Assembly (NCBI RefSeq): GCF_037042905.1
Contig: NC_087252.1
Location: 29,068,994 to 29,132,993, forward strand
Length of the DNA stretch: 64,000 nt
Source of the DNA: Lytechinus pictus
Taxonomy: Eukaryota; Echinodermata; Echinoidea; Temnopleuroida; Toxopneustidae
Direction of reading: 5' to 3'
The translations under genes and the position numbers were made by a program. The notes below the pieces were generated by a model. It saw only the letters and a list, made by a program, of their open reading frames with translations, made no database searches and was not told the DNA's origin. Each line of letters opens with the position of its first letter. Position 1 is the stretch's first letter. Below are positions 25,455 to 32,800 of this stretch, piece by piece.

Positions 25455-25626
25455 CCATCATCATCATCAACACCATCATCATCATCATCCCCATCATCAT
25501 CAACACCATCATTATCACCATCATCATCATCATCATCATCATCCCCATCATCATCATCCCCATCATCATCATCAACACCATCATCATCCCCATCATCATC
25601 ATCATCCCCATCATCATCATCATCCC

Positions 25627-25667
<41 letters not shown>

Positions 25668-28600
25668 CCATCATTATCATCATCATCCCCATCATCATCA
25701 TCATCATCATCATCATCCCCATCATCATCCCCATCATCATCATCATCATCATCCCCATCATCATCATCATCATCATCATCATCCCCATCATCATCCCCAT
25801 CATCATCATCATCATTATCATCATCCCCATCATCATCATCATCATCATAGCCATAAAGCTTTGCATACCTTTCCGGAGACAGTGTATCCCTTGAAGAAGA
25901 AGTTAATGTCCTTTCCTTGACTACAGGGATCATTCTCACCATCGATCTTCAGGTCTACACTCGTTGGCTCTATCAAAAGAAAGCACCAATAAGGGAAAAC
26001 ATTACATTTCTGCAAACTTCCTCTGTCAAAAAAACAAAAAACCAACAACACTGGGGGATTTATCCCACGTATGTTCAAGAAGTGAAATGATAAGTTCGCA
26101 AAATGACCATTGGAATTGGATCCAAACGATATCAGGATAATTCAGTAAAACGACCACTGAACTACATGTATCACTACGTCTACTACTACTACTACTAATA
26201 ATAATCATAATAATTTTAATAATAAAATAATAACAATCATGATAATAATAATGATGATGATTTCAATGATGATGATAATAGTTATATGATACTGATCATG
26301 GTAATGATGATGATGTTAATGATGATGATGATGGTGCTTATATGATAATAGTGGTGTTGATGGTGATGACGATGAAGTTGATGAAGACAACTATAATGAT
26401 AGCTGTGATGATGTTGATAATAATAGCGATGATGAGCCCAAGGCCTATCTAAACCCACTCTAGGAGTCATTGGGACCTCAATAACTTGGACAAAAGCTGC
26501 CAGAGAAGTCAGACTTTCAAGCAGTATTGTACAAAATCCAGACATTTATTCAAAAGTTTTACTTAAGATTTCACTAAAAAATGTTCACAACTAAAACAAG
26601 AAAAAAATCATGAGATGATCCACTCCCCGGCACGCCTTGTCGTCATCATTGTGGGCATTTGTGTTGATAATGCAGGTGCTCACTTCCTACAAATGCACCA
26701 CCCCGCGTATATACAGTACATGGATATGTGCTAATTTCGCCTATGATGTCAATACTATTGTGTTTTGACCTCATTGATACCTGGGGCCTGTTGCATAATA
26801 CTTTTTACCTGAGAAAACTCTGGTAAAAACAGAAAACTAAGGTTAGTCTGATTTCTGCCATTGACTTTAACACAGGGCAAAAACTCCGGTAAAAACAACT
26901 TGAGTTTTCTCAGGTAAAAAGTTTTATGCAACGGGCTCCAGGAGTGCCCACACCCAATCCTTTTTTCCTCACCAAAACTCCAGCCTGATGGTGGTTCCAG
27001 CTTGAGAATAAAGTCTCCTCTATCGTAGACCGGTATCATAAAGTAGCCATTATTAGGGGCACAGTCCGTTTGGTACTTCAAAGCTCCTTGCCTCGTGTAA
27101 AGTTTGACCTGCAAGAGATAATCATTGGAATATAATATCAAAATCAGAATCCTTAGAAAAAAATGAGAAGATGTTCCTCTGAATCCAGTCCATGACAGTT
27201 TTAAGGGAATAACAGATTTAACGATGAGACTACATGGGAAATAGGTCCCTCAATTCAGCGTTGAAAATACACGGGCGCGACAAGCAATTTCGCTCTCGTC
27301 TTCTCTGGGATTGCTCTCGGAACTGCATAAAATTGCCAATCACTGAGCAACTCCCAACATGAAAATCGCTCCTGTCCAGTCTCTTATCTGTGCCTGCATA
27401 GTACCCAGGCAGCCAGCACAGCTGCACTTTACTTCAATGCAGCATCGCTTTCTGATGCGTAACAGAGTGGACTTTTTAGAATTATGGGTGCGTATCAAGT
27501 TTTAAACTCCAATCATCCAAGGGTACTATTTTTCAAAACACTGCGTGTCACCAGGTGTCACTGAAACTTCAATACAGAATTTTTTTTTATTTGTAATTTT
27601 GAAGATATGATCCTAAAATTGCGACAAAATAAAGTTTGAACTCAGAACAAAACCACAGATTTCTTAATCTTTAGCGCATTTTTCGGCGACCCCTGTCCCC
27701 CCTCCTTTGCATATCAGAACTATGCCGCTGCAAGCTCTGGAAATATGGTGCGGATCCCGCAATTTTAAGGGCGAAATTCAGATTTTCAGCAGGATTTTTG
27801 GTGATTGTAGAAGTTACCAACCAAAAGATCTGCCCACAGCAACTCACCTGTGCATTCGCAAGATTTTGGTCGCAAATTTCAGTCAATATCAAAACTACGG
27901 TCATGGCCCAACTGCAAAGTCTGAGAATTCGAAGGACGAAATCGAGATCAAAGCTGAAATACAGCCATTCCCAATGCCCGATGTGGCTGAAATTCAGGTC
28001 AAGGATCGATTAGATAGATATTTGAGGAGAAATTACTTTCCTAATATCACCAGGTCAGCCAGCATAAAAATGCATTAGCGCCAAAGAATCAAGCATTTGT
28101 CCCCAAGAACAAGAGAAAATAAGCCAAACATTGCCAACTTTATTTCCCTACACAGGGAGTCATAACAGAGAACTAGGTTAAATCATAACCTTGTTACAGC
28201 AGATACAAACCAATAGTGCCATCTCGAGTCCTCAACTACTCATACCTGGCCAGTTTCCTGACCCATAATGCTAGTGTAGTCTAGTAATAATCTGTAATAC
28301 AGATAACGTAGTATTAGTAGATATTTGAAAATGTATATTTTAAGACTATGTATTTATAGCACACAGTCAATGAGATACCACACACAGTTCACTCTCCCTT
28401 TAAGTGACTGAGTGGTTAGGTCCACTCATTCAATGAACAAGGTTATGATACAATGTACTTTGTTCTCTGTTATTATTCTATGTAGTGAAACATGGACCTA
28501 CTACTCAGAGTAGTAGGTCCATGGATAAGGTTGGAAATATTTGACTATTTCCTCTTGTTCTTGGGGACAAATGCTCAATTTTTTTCCACTTTCAGTTTCC

Positions 28601-30576
28601 ATTACAGCTAGTCATAATGACTTGGCTCGTAAGTAAATTGAATTCTTTTAATTATTTTGTCTACATTAAAAACAGAGATTGAAAAATGACAATTTTCTTG
28701 CACTCTTTACTTTCCACCCAAAATAAAGGGCATGCACAAAAATATGCCCAAACTTCAAAAATGATTCCCAGATTACTAATGAAAAATAAATTGCAACTGT
28801 AGGCCCTATGGAAAGTAGTATTTTAAGTCACAAAAGTGATATATTTAATGAATTTTTAAGTGTGTGCTGTGTACTGCATTGGAATACAATAGATCTACAT
28901 GTAGATTCCCCACAGGCAGGGTGGTTAGTTAGAATAGATGTCAGAATTGGAGAGGCTGCTGCATGCTGATGACATCTGTCGACTGTGTTCCGCTAATAAA
29001 GAAGATGTAGAACACTTTGTTTTGACATCATGTCCAGCCACTGCATCTGTGCGCCGTGACCTCATCAACAGACAATACCAGACAATTCGTAGGTTTCTTT
29101 GAGACAGACCCTCAGCATTTTCTAGACTAGAGTGTATTCTCTTTCTTCCCCCTGTGCACCTCAACAATGCCAGTAAAACCCAGCTCCACACACTTATTTT
29201 ATACTTCATTCGCAATCTTCACGCAACCCACCAAAACCTCCTCAGCAACTTTTCTAGCTCTAACAACCCTTATTTCAGCGCTTTGTATCCTCTGGAAAAA
29301 GCGCTATATAAATCCAATTATTATTATTAGGAATTAGCGTCTGCATTCATTTCTACTGATACTAGCGATCACCCATGGCTGCATTACTGCCGCCGCGGCC
29401 GTGTACAGGAAAATTGAAGGCATGGCGCATGCAAAATTGCGACAAACTCCCGCAAATTTTATAAGAGGATTTACAGAATCAAGTCCTCCTACAAAACTTA
29501 CCAAACGATGTGAAGTCAATTCCTCCTAATATGAATATCCCTCAAATAGCGTCATTTAAGCATTAATTTTTCTTCCCGTTGACAAAATACGGAGCCGATT
29601 TCCCAAATTTTTTGTCTAATGAGCTAATTTAAAGAGGGCGCGCGATTTATCTTCATATCAAAGACACTACAAGAGAAAGACTAGGCACAAAAACTATTTT
29701 ACACGTAAATCGATGCAAAGCATTACGCAAAGTCAGCAGTGTCCAATCTTTTTACTGTAATATGTAAAGACTTTGGTGGAACGTTAAGTGACAAACGAAC
29801 AGTAGCACTTACGGGGCTTCGTTCAAGGTAGGTAGAATTTTCTATATTTTGTGCTTAATTTGTCATCGCTTTGAATATTTTCCAAAAAGTATTATCGTCA
29901 GCAAAAATAATATAAAAAGTATGTTTTTTAACTTATTGCACTTATTGGTGTCTCTATTTTATCAAACAATCATTGGAATTGCGCATACAATGATTGAATA
30001 AATCAAGATTGAGTCTAGACTCTAGTTAAAAAATACAGACAAGCTGAATTAACATGATTAAGCCAACCAAGGGCAAGGTTGTGAATTGTAATAGGCCTAA
30101 GTACTATACTCTATAGCGCCACCAACGACCTTCCTTTTATTTCCGTCGAAGAGACATGCGAAGCCACTTTCAAGGCAAAGGTCAGCAATTTTGCTCTTTT
30201 TTATGTGCTTTTTATATTTAAAAATATTTTAAAAATTGAATGTTTTTTCCACCAGAAGGCAGAAAAAGCGCTGGTGAGCATGGTGAGTAGCGGAATGAGT
30301 TCCGGCTCACATTATTTGGGTACTTATGTCGACGATGTAAATCCACTGCGGATGAGCAACAGCGATAGACACACACCAACTGAAATACATGGGACCAAAG
30401 AGAAAATCAATGACTGGGATGATCAACGTATTCCTTACCTCGATTCTTGCAAAGTTTATTTGAATTTCTGATTTAATGAAGCCTCCGCATGTGAGAAAGT
30501 CTTCGGCTTCAATTGAGATTGCCAGACAGGCAATTATAGCAAAAACAAGGGGGGTTAATTGGGTAGGTAAGTTCAT
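7344..30576 (-). CDS. NOMO: NOMO (nodal modulator / BOS complex subunit), 18 exons, 3' part outside window
   Basis: Exons in transcript order: 30439-30576, 26973-27108, 25869-25969, 24695-24798, 23844-23916, 22518-22670, 21594-21725, 19938-20027, 17933-17989, 17125-17324, 16321-16471, 15295-15436, 13696-13827, 11883-12019, 10363-10511, 9898-9996, 9198-9368, 7344-7426. All have GT/AG borders and compatible phases, totalling 2248 nt (about 749 residues). The protein starts with a signal peptide (residues 1-24) and matches vertebrate NOMO throughout, for example YQTDCAPNNGYFMIP in exon 2 and FCLEKPGSYKLSPKSCH in exon 15. Known role: NOMO has a lumenal chain of Ig/carboxypeptidase-regulatory-like beta-sandwich domains and one C-terminal membrane anchor; with nicalin and TMEM147 it forms the back-of-Sec61 complex of the multipass translocon, and it was first described as a Nodal antagonist. 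The last ~400 residues and the anchor were not found at 1-7343 and presumably lie beyond the window edge. Confidence 0.93.
7798..7831. repeat. Perfect 34-bp palindrome
   Basis: TCAATGATGGAATAGT, spacer CC, then the exact inverse, followed by a TGACGTCA-like site (gacgtcac). Confidence 0.9.
8065..8113. repeat. Hairpin
   Basis: attactatttttc and gaaaaatagtaat arms, with cagggcttcgcccctc forming a second GC-rich stem. Confidence 0.8.
8862..9118 (-). mobile_element. SINE family A
   Basis: Minus orientation; tRNA-like head with gggttcgattcccaac (B box), body ttgctaaaggaaaat..., AT-rich tail. NOMO intron 17. Confidence 0.82.
9198..9368 (-). CDS. NOMO: NOMO exon 17
   Basis: SSGGKLEQTVKLGPLKSRQQ, then a Lys/Glu/Pro-rich linker and VYDVSHWAG; matches VLGPLKSVQELRREQQ ... 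SYDFSYWAR. Acceptor gaatag, donor gtgagt. Confidence 0.93.
9898..9996 (-). CDS. NOMO: NOMO exon 16
   Basis: SAPNMLTLTALKHQIHAEIT, then TTQPVMDITVAI; aligns with SSPSILTLTAIRHHVLGTIT. Acceptor ttttag, donor gtaaga. Confidence 0.93.
10363..10511 (-). CDS. NOMO: NOMO exon 15
   Basis: LYALDSSPSYKGSFTLKKGP, then NQFCLEKPGSYKLSPKSCHQ. Acceptor tttcag, donor gtaagc. Its acceptor plus first ~50 coding bases recur three more times in the adjacent intron. Confidence 0.94.
10512..10990 (-). repeat. Tandem copies of NOMO exon 15 acceptor and exon start
   Basis: Three extra copies of the acceptor plus ~50 coding bases of exon 15, with pseudo-acceptor borders at 10623, 10795 and 10983 (true border 10511). 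All keep a pyrimidine tract and AG. Each is joined at its other side (about 10552, 10720 and 10905) to the same arm of a foldback element (GGGTGTTTCA...TTTGTAAGTT). Confidence 0.9.
11030..11335. mobile_element. Diverged copy of the 41312-41579 foldback
   Basis: Shares ttgcaattgattgcaaatattc and the tgtttcacaaagat arm in opposite orientation. NOMO intron 14, next to the exon 15 array. Confidence 0.65.
11883..12019 (-). CDS. NOMO: NOMO exon 14
   Basis: ISVVQTNWCWTKSSLDVEVI, then FQQNGYVLHCHVSHPIEL; aligns with EDWCWKNKSLEVEV and FRQTGYMLRCSLSHAI. Acceptor tcccag, donor gtaaga. Confidence 0.95.
12040..12332 (-). mobile_element. SINE family A, well-conserved copy
   Basis: Reads on the minus strand: cgtggtctagtggttttgac (A box), gtgggttcaaatcctagcca (B box), the body with cccaggtgaggtgaatgggt, and tail agcagcgctttgtatcctc...attatta. 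NOMO intron 13. Confidence 0.88.
12345..12447 (+). mobile_element. SINE family A 3' half, opposite orientation
   Basis: ggtagctcgagctaaagccg...cagcgctttgtatcctctgg...ATT tail; forms an inverted pair with the copy at 12040-12332. Confidence 0.82.
12483..12780 (+). mobile_element. SINE-like element, family B
   Basis: tRNA-like head: tagtggttagaacattgg (A box), gtgagttcgaatccccac (B box), then an unrelated body ending near aacaagataaat. Distinct from family A. Confidence 0.72.
12838..13092 (-). mobile_element. SINE family A, diverged
   Basis: Body (cacctcacctgg...gtgcagcacaatgtgg) and head (gggattcaaacctatgaccc) on the minus strand. Confidence 0.75.
13093..13690. other. NOMO intron 13 remainder, no gene seen
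   Basis: AT-rich; one weak tRNA-like remnant at ~13255-13345. Nothing else supported. Confidence 0.4.
13696..13827 (-). CDS. NOMO: NOMO exon 13
   Basis: DVCGTLQVMVESKDGRGFKK, ending AAFIIKDILPGKYS; matches the NVLPGKYK motif. Acceptor tcttag, donor gtgagt. Confidence 0.92.
14079..14381. mobile_element. CAGACCTGCCAACC element, third copy
   Basis: Left end intact, right end slightly mutated (ggttggcagcactg); target duplication CACATT. NOMO intron 12. Confidence 0.85.
14694..14849. mobile_element. Foldback MITE, GGGTGTTTCATAAA type
   Basis: Same family as 6350-6529 (cgactggtgatcc / ggatcaccagtc arms). NOMO intron 12. Confidence 0.85.
14878..15258. repeat. Dispersed repeat, intact copy
   Basis: Uninterrupted ~380-bp version of the repeat at 75-231/1398-1650, with partial copies at 23195-23418 and ~54270-54450. 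Origin unknown. NOMO intron 12. Confidence 0.7.
15295..15436 (-). CDS. NOMO: NOMO exon 12
   Basis: PLMSDAEKSAGLRINPENQK, ending ATLRGSIKCLG; matches the segment before CLDTCGDL in vertebrate NOMO. Acceptor ctccag, donor gtaagt. Confidence 0.92.
15440..16090. other. NOMO intron 11, small tandem repeat
   Basis: Contains a 21-bp direct repeat (tctacacggataatcagggt at ~15740 and ~15761, then a degenerate third copy). No gene seen. Confidence 0.6.
16094..16308 (-). mobile_element. SINE family A, diverged
   Basis: Head gggttcgaatcccactgc on the minus strand; ends ~10 bp from the NOMO exon 11 donor. Confidence 0.75.
16321..16471 (-). CDS. NOMO: NOMO exon 11
   Basis: FSACGRVETSAGGQRKVSLT, then DKDGAFCFTASPGVYVMQ; aligns with DAHGSFCFKAKPGTYKVQV. 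Donor gtgagt. A SINE ends about 10 bp beyond the donor. Confidence 0.93.
16750..17109. mobile_element. Partial TAACCCTAA-type MITE
   Basis: Right end with poly-C then ggctgtgttagggttaa, as in 5975-6296, and shared words tgcacaagaa / gaaaatgttgag. Ends 14 bp from the exon 10 donor. Left boundary uncertain. Confidence 0.6.
17125..17324 (-). CDS. NOMO: NOMO exon 10
   Basis: GSGVQGAKVKVRGKPEVVTG, then PDGTFRMEKIKSGTYTLQAS and on to VTPNTPRLPDIVAS. Acceptor ttacag, donor gtaagt. Confidence 0.94.
17770..17852 (+). repeat. SINE/LINE 3' tail remnant
   Basis: gtaagcgctgtgatac...tatagcgcatataaataacc and an ATT tail. NOMO intron 9. Confidence 0.55.
17933..17989 (-). CDS. NOMO: NOMO exon 9 (57 bp)
   Basis: TVFQVAGFSITGRVLSVAG, 19 whole codons, matching VFHVMGFSVTGRVL. 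Acceptor ttcacag, donor gtaggt. Its acceptor and first ~30 bases are amplified upstream in the transcript, in a 135-bp tandem array. Confidence 0.92.
17961..18800 (-). repeat. 135-bp tandem array containing NOMO exon 9 acceptor
   Basis: The exon 9 start (about 17961) recurs at about 18097, 18232, 18367, 18502, 18638 and 18774: a constant 135-136 bp period. Copies at ~18261 and ~18531 keep the AG acceptor (cagtctgtg on the plus strand); those at ~18127, ~18396 and ~18667 have lost it (cagcatgtg). The last copy is truncated. Confidence 0.92.
18937..19891. mobile_element. DNA transposon with 161-bp internal repeats and nuclear-receptor motifs
   Basis: Ends GTCTCACCTGCAT and its inverse. The interior has five copies of a ~161-bp unit (starting near 19002, 19164, 19325, 19488, 19682) built around GATGTTCAGTGATACTTGAT, and a GCC/GTC-rich tract (19800-19860). 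No coding capacity. Lies in NOMO intron 8. Confidence 0.8.
19129..19658 (-). promoter_or_regulatory. Four perfect DR1 motifs
   Basis: TGACCTTTGACCT occurs at 19129, 19291, 19454 and 19646, the reverse complement of AGGTCAAAGGTCA, the consensus DR1 for RXR/HNF4/PPAR-type receptors. Two are flanked by TTGATC, giving a TCAAGGTCA half-site as well. Motif identity is seen; function is inference. Confidence 0.5.
19938..20027 (-). CDS. NOMO: NOMO exon 8
   Basis: VPFYKGEHTTFDVVPSSLQF, then TVEHNTVQLP; aligns with VIPFYRGERITFDVAPSRLD of vertebrate NOMO. 30 whole codons, donor gtaagt. Confidence 0.94.
20100..20560 (-). mobile_element. tRNA-derived SINE family C, split by a family A SINE
   Basis: Head on the minus strand: ggcttagttggtagaac (A box, 20524-20560) continues at ~20258 as cgtccgtctcacaaccggg and gggagctcaaacccc (B box). 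The gap is filled by the family A SINE 20264-20521. GTTCTA flanks both sides. Confidence 0.72.
20264..20521 (-). mobile_element. SINE family A inside family C
   Basis: Standard family A head (gtgagttcgaatcctagcca) and body on the minus strand, AT tail toward 20264. NOMO intron 7. Confidence 0.82.
20976..21070. repeat. ~22-bp tandem repeat
   Basis: Four to five copies of tatgtcatacaaattaatta. NOMO intron 7. Confidence 0.85.
21355..21600 (-). repeat. Triplicated exon end and donor of NOMO exon 7
   Basis: The last ~20 coding bases of exon 7 and its gtgagtatac donor occur at ~21361, ~21485 and 21591 (the real one). All three keep a perfect GTGAGT donor. The repeated unit (106-122 bp) also includes a shared stretch reading actggtaccattttcc. 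Confidence 0.9.
21594..21725 (-). CDS. NOMO: NOMO exon 7
   Basis: DVTGCQKSGVNGYQSEGKSP, then LCHVQSDVEGQFVFPSLGSG and EYRV. 44 whole codons; donor gtgagt. The 3' end and donor of this exon are repeated twice more downstream in the intron. Confidence 0.93.
21930..22350. repeat. ~76-bp minisatellite with CCAAT boxes
   Basis: Six units built around caagttttctgattggtcag (at 22012, 22091, 22163, 22241, 22317 and a degenerate first unit at ~21938), followed by tgcnctacttgccattgcac. The reverse strand gives CTGACCAATCA, an NF-Y-type CCAAT box. NOMO intron 6. Confidence 0.85.
22518..22670 (-). CDS. NOMO: NOMO exon 6
   Basis: ASITHTVTKDTATVDSSIII, then SGYDVRGKVMSEGEPIKNVF; aligns with the GYNVSGSVRSDGEPM region of vertebrate NOMO. 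51 whole codons, donor gtgagt. Confidence 0.93.
22671..23190. other. NOMO intron 5 part, no gene seen
   Basis: AT-rich; a palindromic stretch around 22960-23030 (acgattgatt / aatcaagcgtacgatc). Nothing further. Confidence 0.35.
23195..23418. repeat. Dispersed repeat, right-half copy
   Basis: Same sequence family as 15035-15258. Lies in NOMO intron 5. Confidence 0.7.
23419..23843. other. NOMO intron 5 part, nothing seen
   Basis: AT-rich sequence without recognisable repeats or exons. Confidence 0.4.
23844..23916 (-). CDS. NOMO: NOMO exon 5
   Basis: YNIPNVLPGDFIITASHPSW, then TFEK; matches the NOMO motif LPGDYEILATHPTW. Acceptor cttcag, donor gtgaat. Confidence 0.92.
24400..24655 (+). mobile_element. 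SINE family A, old copy
   Basis: gtgggtttgaatcctgaccatggcat (longer match to head), cttcagaaagaaat, and tail tggcttgtatcctcggc...aaataaatgtagc. NOMO intron 4. Confidence 0.65.
24695..24798 (-). CDS. NOMO: NOMO exon 4
   Basis: VVSKGKKDGPEGVLISIKPK, then DKDVAMETRTKTGGV. Acceptor gtgtag, donor gtgagt. Phase joins exons 3 and 5. Confidence 0.9.
24960..25195. repeat. (CAT)n microsatellite
   Basis: Imperfect ATC/CAT and ACC triplets. NOMO intron 3. Confidence 0.9.
25350..25850. repeat. ~500-bp (CAT/CCC/ACC)n microsatellite
   Basis: Almost pure catcatcatccc and caacacc triplet mix; open in several frames (poly-Asp/Gly or poly-Met on the minus strand). Ends ~20 bp from the NOMO exon 3 donor. Confidence 0.95.
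25869..25969 (-). CDS. NOMO: NOMO exon 3
   Basis: EPTSVDLKIDGENDPCSQGK, then DINFFFKGYTVSGK. Acceptor gatag, donor gtatgc. A long CAT/ATG microsatellite ends about 20 bp from the donor. Confidence 0.93.
26160..26440. repeat. Triplet-rich (ACT/ATA/GAT) microsatellite
   Basis: tactactactactaataat then gatgatgatgatggtg-type sequence. NOMO intron 2. Confidence 0.8.
26783..26940. mobile_element. Foldback MITE, GGGGCCTGTTGCATAA type
   Basis: 158-bp hairpin (cctgttgcataatactttttacctgagaaaac pairs with gttttctcaggtaaaaagttttatgcaacggg; arms longer than shown families). Ends 32 bp from the NOMO exon 2 donor. Twin copy at 46857-47013. Confidence 0.88.
26973..27108 (-). CDS. NOMO: NOMO exon 2
   Basis: VKLYTRQGALKYQTDCAPNN and following, nearly identical to vertebrate NOMO. 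Acceptor ttgcag, donor gtgagg. A foldback MITE ends only 32 bp from its donor. Confidence 0.95.
27109..28088. other. NOMO intron 1, proximal part
   Basis: Includes an unassigned 123-codon plus-strand frame (27707-28078) with no recognised domain. Slightly less AT-rich than its neighbours; I cannot assign it. Confidence 0.35.
28093..28574. mobile_element. DNA transposon, ends GCATTTGTCCCCAAGAACAA
   Basis: 30-bp inverted ends flanked by TCAA on both sides (28089-28092, 28575-28578), a 4-bp target duplication. It contains a perfect palindrome at 28491-28523. A partial diverged copy lies at ~48395-48700. NOMO intron 1. Confidence 0.85.
28491..28523. repeat. Perfect 33-bp palindrome
   Basis: CATGGACCTACTACTC, a single A, then the exact inverse. 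Inside the 28093-28574 element. Confidence 0.9.
28937..29328 (+). pseudogene. 3' end of a CR1/L2-like LINE
   Basis: Reads MSELERLLHADDICRLCSAN, then a zinc-knuckle-like CxxC...H...C (CRLC...HFVLTSC) typical of LINE ORF2 C-termini, one internal stop (RRFL*DRPSAF), then HTLILYFIRNLHATHQN. The 3' UTR ends with agcgctttgtatcctctgg and an ATT tail, shared with the SINEs in this window. Confidence 0.8.
29330..30438. other. NOMO intron 1, promoter-proximal part
   Basis: No exon seen. CpG-containing patch at 29380-29410 (gccgccgcggccg). Confidence 0.4.
30439..30576 (-). CDS. NOMO: NOMO exon 1 (start codon, signal peptide)
   Basis: Encodes residues 1-46. ATG at 30576 gives MNLPTQLTPLVFAIIACLAI, a typical signal peptide, then the mature start EDFLTCGGFIKSE, matching the NOMO motif CGGFVKSD. 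An in-frame ATG at 30645 would put 23 polar residues before the signal sequence, so the downstream ATG is preferred. Ends GAG|gtaagg, phase 0. Confidence 0.9.
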
Positions 30577-30724
30577 GATTTCTCGAGCTCTGCTATCTAC
30601 CCACGCCAGCAGAAATTGGAGAAACGAAGTCTCGTTACGGATCATCAGTAGAGGGCGTCAACATGCACCCCGCAAGGCAGGGCCTTGGCCAACGGCCTTG
30701 GCACCCCGGGCTGATTATATCTAT

Positions 30725-32800
30725 ACACAACAAAAAAAGTAAGTCCCCCCTAAATCAAATTGCTGTAACTTTTGAACGGAATTATTTTGAGATATGATAT
30801 TCCGTAGGTGGTTTTCTACACTCATTAAGCAACTCCTGGAGAAAAATAAGATTGATCGGTTGAGTCATGCATGAGTAATTAAAGATTGAATTAAAAATGA
30901 CCATTTTTGAAAGTCACAAGAGTCGTTTTTCAGATTGTGCAAATACAAAGTTGGGCAAATGTTGTCTTTAGGTGAATTTTACGGTGTTGTGCTGTTTTAC
31001 TATCCATCATTTAGCCACTCCACACACAATTTTGATATCAATGTTCATGGTTGAGTGAGCACAATGTATTGCAGGGGCCGCGGAAGCGGGGGGGGGGTAG
31101 CTGGGCGGGGAGCTTCAGTCCCCCCCCCCCCACTTTTTTCCAAAAGCATGTAAAAAATGTAAAAATAACCATATGATTGTGATTTTTTGCATGGTCAGCC
31201 CCCCCCCCCCACTTTGAAAACCCTTCCCCGGCCCCTGTATTGTGACGTATCATCATAGGGGTTTATGGTAGTATCCTCTGCAACTTGTTAGATCATGTTA
31301 GAATTTGAAAATGTTGGTGGCTCCCCCGATTATAGGCCCCTCCCCCATTTTAAAATTCTGGACCCACCACTGATTTGTCCATAAATTAAACTGATCATGA
31401 GAAATTGTTAGGAAAATAATACATTTATGCAATATAAAGAGTATTCATTCCTAAGTTTTCGAATGTGCTCGCTCAACCATGAAAATGTTTAAAGTTCGGA
31501 AAGTGTGTGGTGATAGAAATGATGGATGATAAAAACAATAGCAATAAAAGTCTTATTTGAAACCGAATTTGCCCCCAATATTCACTTTATTACCCTTTAA
31601 AATGAGTCTGTGACATTGAAAATACCAATTTTCCCACTTTGATGCGTGCTCACTCATCCATAAATAAACAAATCGATTTCATTTTTGCACAGAATTCTGC
31701 CCATAGGTTGATAAACATTACCGCCAAATGACATTGCTAAAGACAGCCGTGAAAAAAAGTTCCACCATATTGAATAAGGGGTTACTTATTCTTAAACATG
31801 TGCACCCATAATGTACACAAGTCTATGAGAGACGAAGTCAAAATTTTAACAAATATGAAATGAGGGTTTGTTTCATGGACGGTTTTTGTTACTTCTGCCA
31901 ATAGTTATTTCATGAAACTTCGTACATGGCTTCAGAGTAACACTATCCAAAAGGCGCGCACACCAAAATAACCATTCGATACTACACAGAGTGGGGCCAA
32001 TGCCTTGAACTTTCTTCTCATTTGCATAATTTTCGAATATTGTGTGCTCAATGATGCATTAAACATCGGGATTTTCATAAAAATCAAATCAAATGAACTA
32101 TGCAAGGAGGTTTGTGACAGATATCCATAGTAACAAATTGCATTTTTTCCAATAACGTAAAAAAGAGCTAATCGCATTCCACATGTTCATTCAAGCGTGG
32201 ATATTTAATTAAACGCCTTTGAATCATTGAAGCATGTTAATTGGTCATGAACATAACGAAAAAGTTGAGAAAATATCATTTTCAGTTCCCAAAATGAACC
32301 AATACTTGCCTATTATATTTGAAAATCGTATTTTTTGTTTTCAATAAATGTTCATTGAACCGTGAAACGATGAATATTGTTGAAGAAACTCTTCCAAAAA
32401 TAACTGTCATCATATTATATCATTTTTATCAAATTTTATCAAATTATAGCAAATTTGGACTTGTGTTTATTCAACCGTGAAATTTAGGCAAAAAAGTTGT
32501 ATCGTCTTTTAGAGAGTACCTTTTACAAGCCTTCTGACTATTTTTTATGATGAGAATGTGGAATTAGTTCCAATAAAATGGAATCAAAGTCATGATATTT
32601 GGCTTGTGACTTTTGAAAAGTGACATTTTTGCCTTCTGACGGTGCTCACTGAAGCATGAAGTGAAATACGTCCATAACGTTTACTCAGAGGGTAGCTTAT
32701 AAAATTACCTACAGGCTCATGTAAAAATATATTAAAAACTCGCATTGGTTCGGAAATTATTGATGTTTGTTTAAGGGGGGACTTACTTTTTTTGTTGTGT
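30725..32800. mobile_element. 2.1-kb non-autonomous element with 27-bp terminal inverted repeats
   Basis: Perfect 27-bp arms beginning ACACAACAAAAAAAGTAAGT at 30725 and its complement ending 32800. No transposase ORF. The interior repeats a degenerate motif like GCTCACTCAACCATGAAA about every 110-200 bp (31460, 31640, 32040, 32190, 32350, 32460, 32640). It starts 149 bp upstream of the NOMO start codon. A G-rich element is nested at ~31070-31240. Confidence 0.85.

Noticed and set aside
25247-25942. 231-codon frame of Asp/Gly repeats and an overlapping poly-Met frame
   Set aside because: By-products of the CAT microsatellite; the frame also overlaps real NOMO exon 3 in another phase.
30205-30471. 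Plus-strand frame opposite NOMO exon 1
   Set aside because: Antisense shadow of a confirmed exon.
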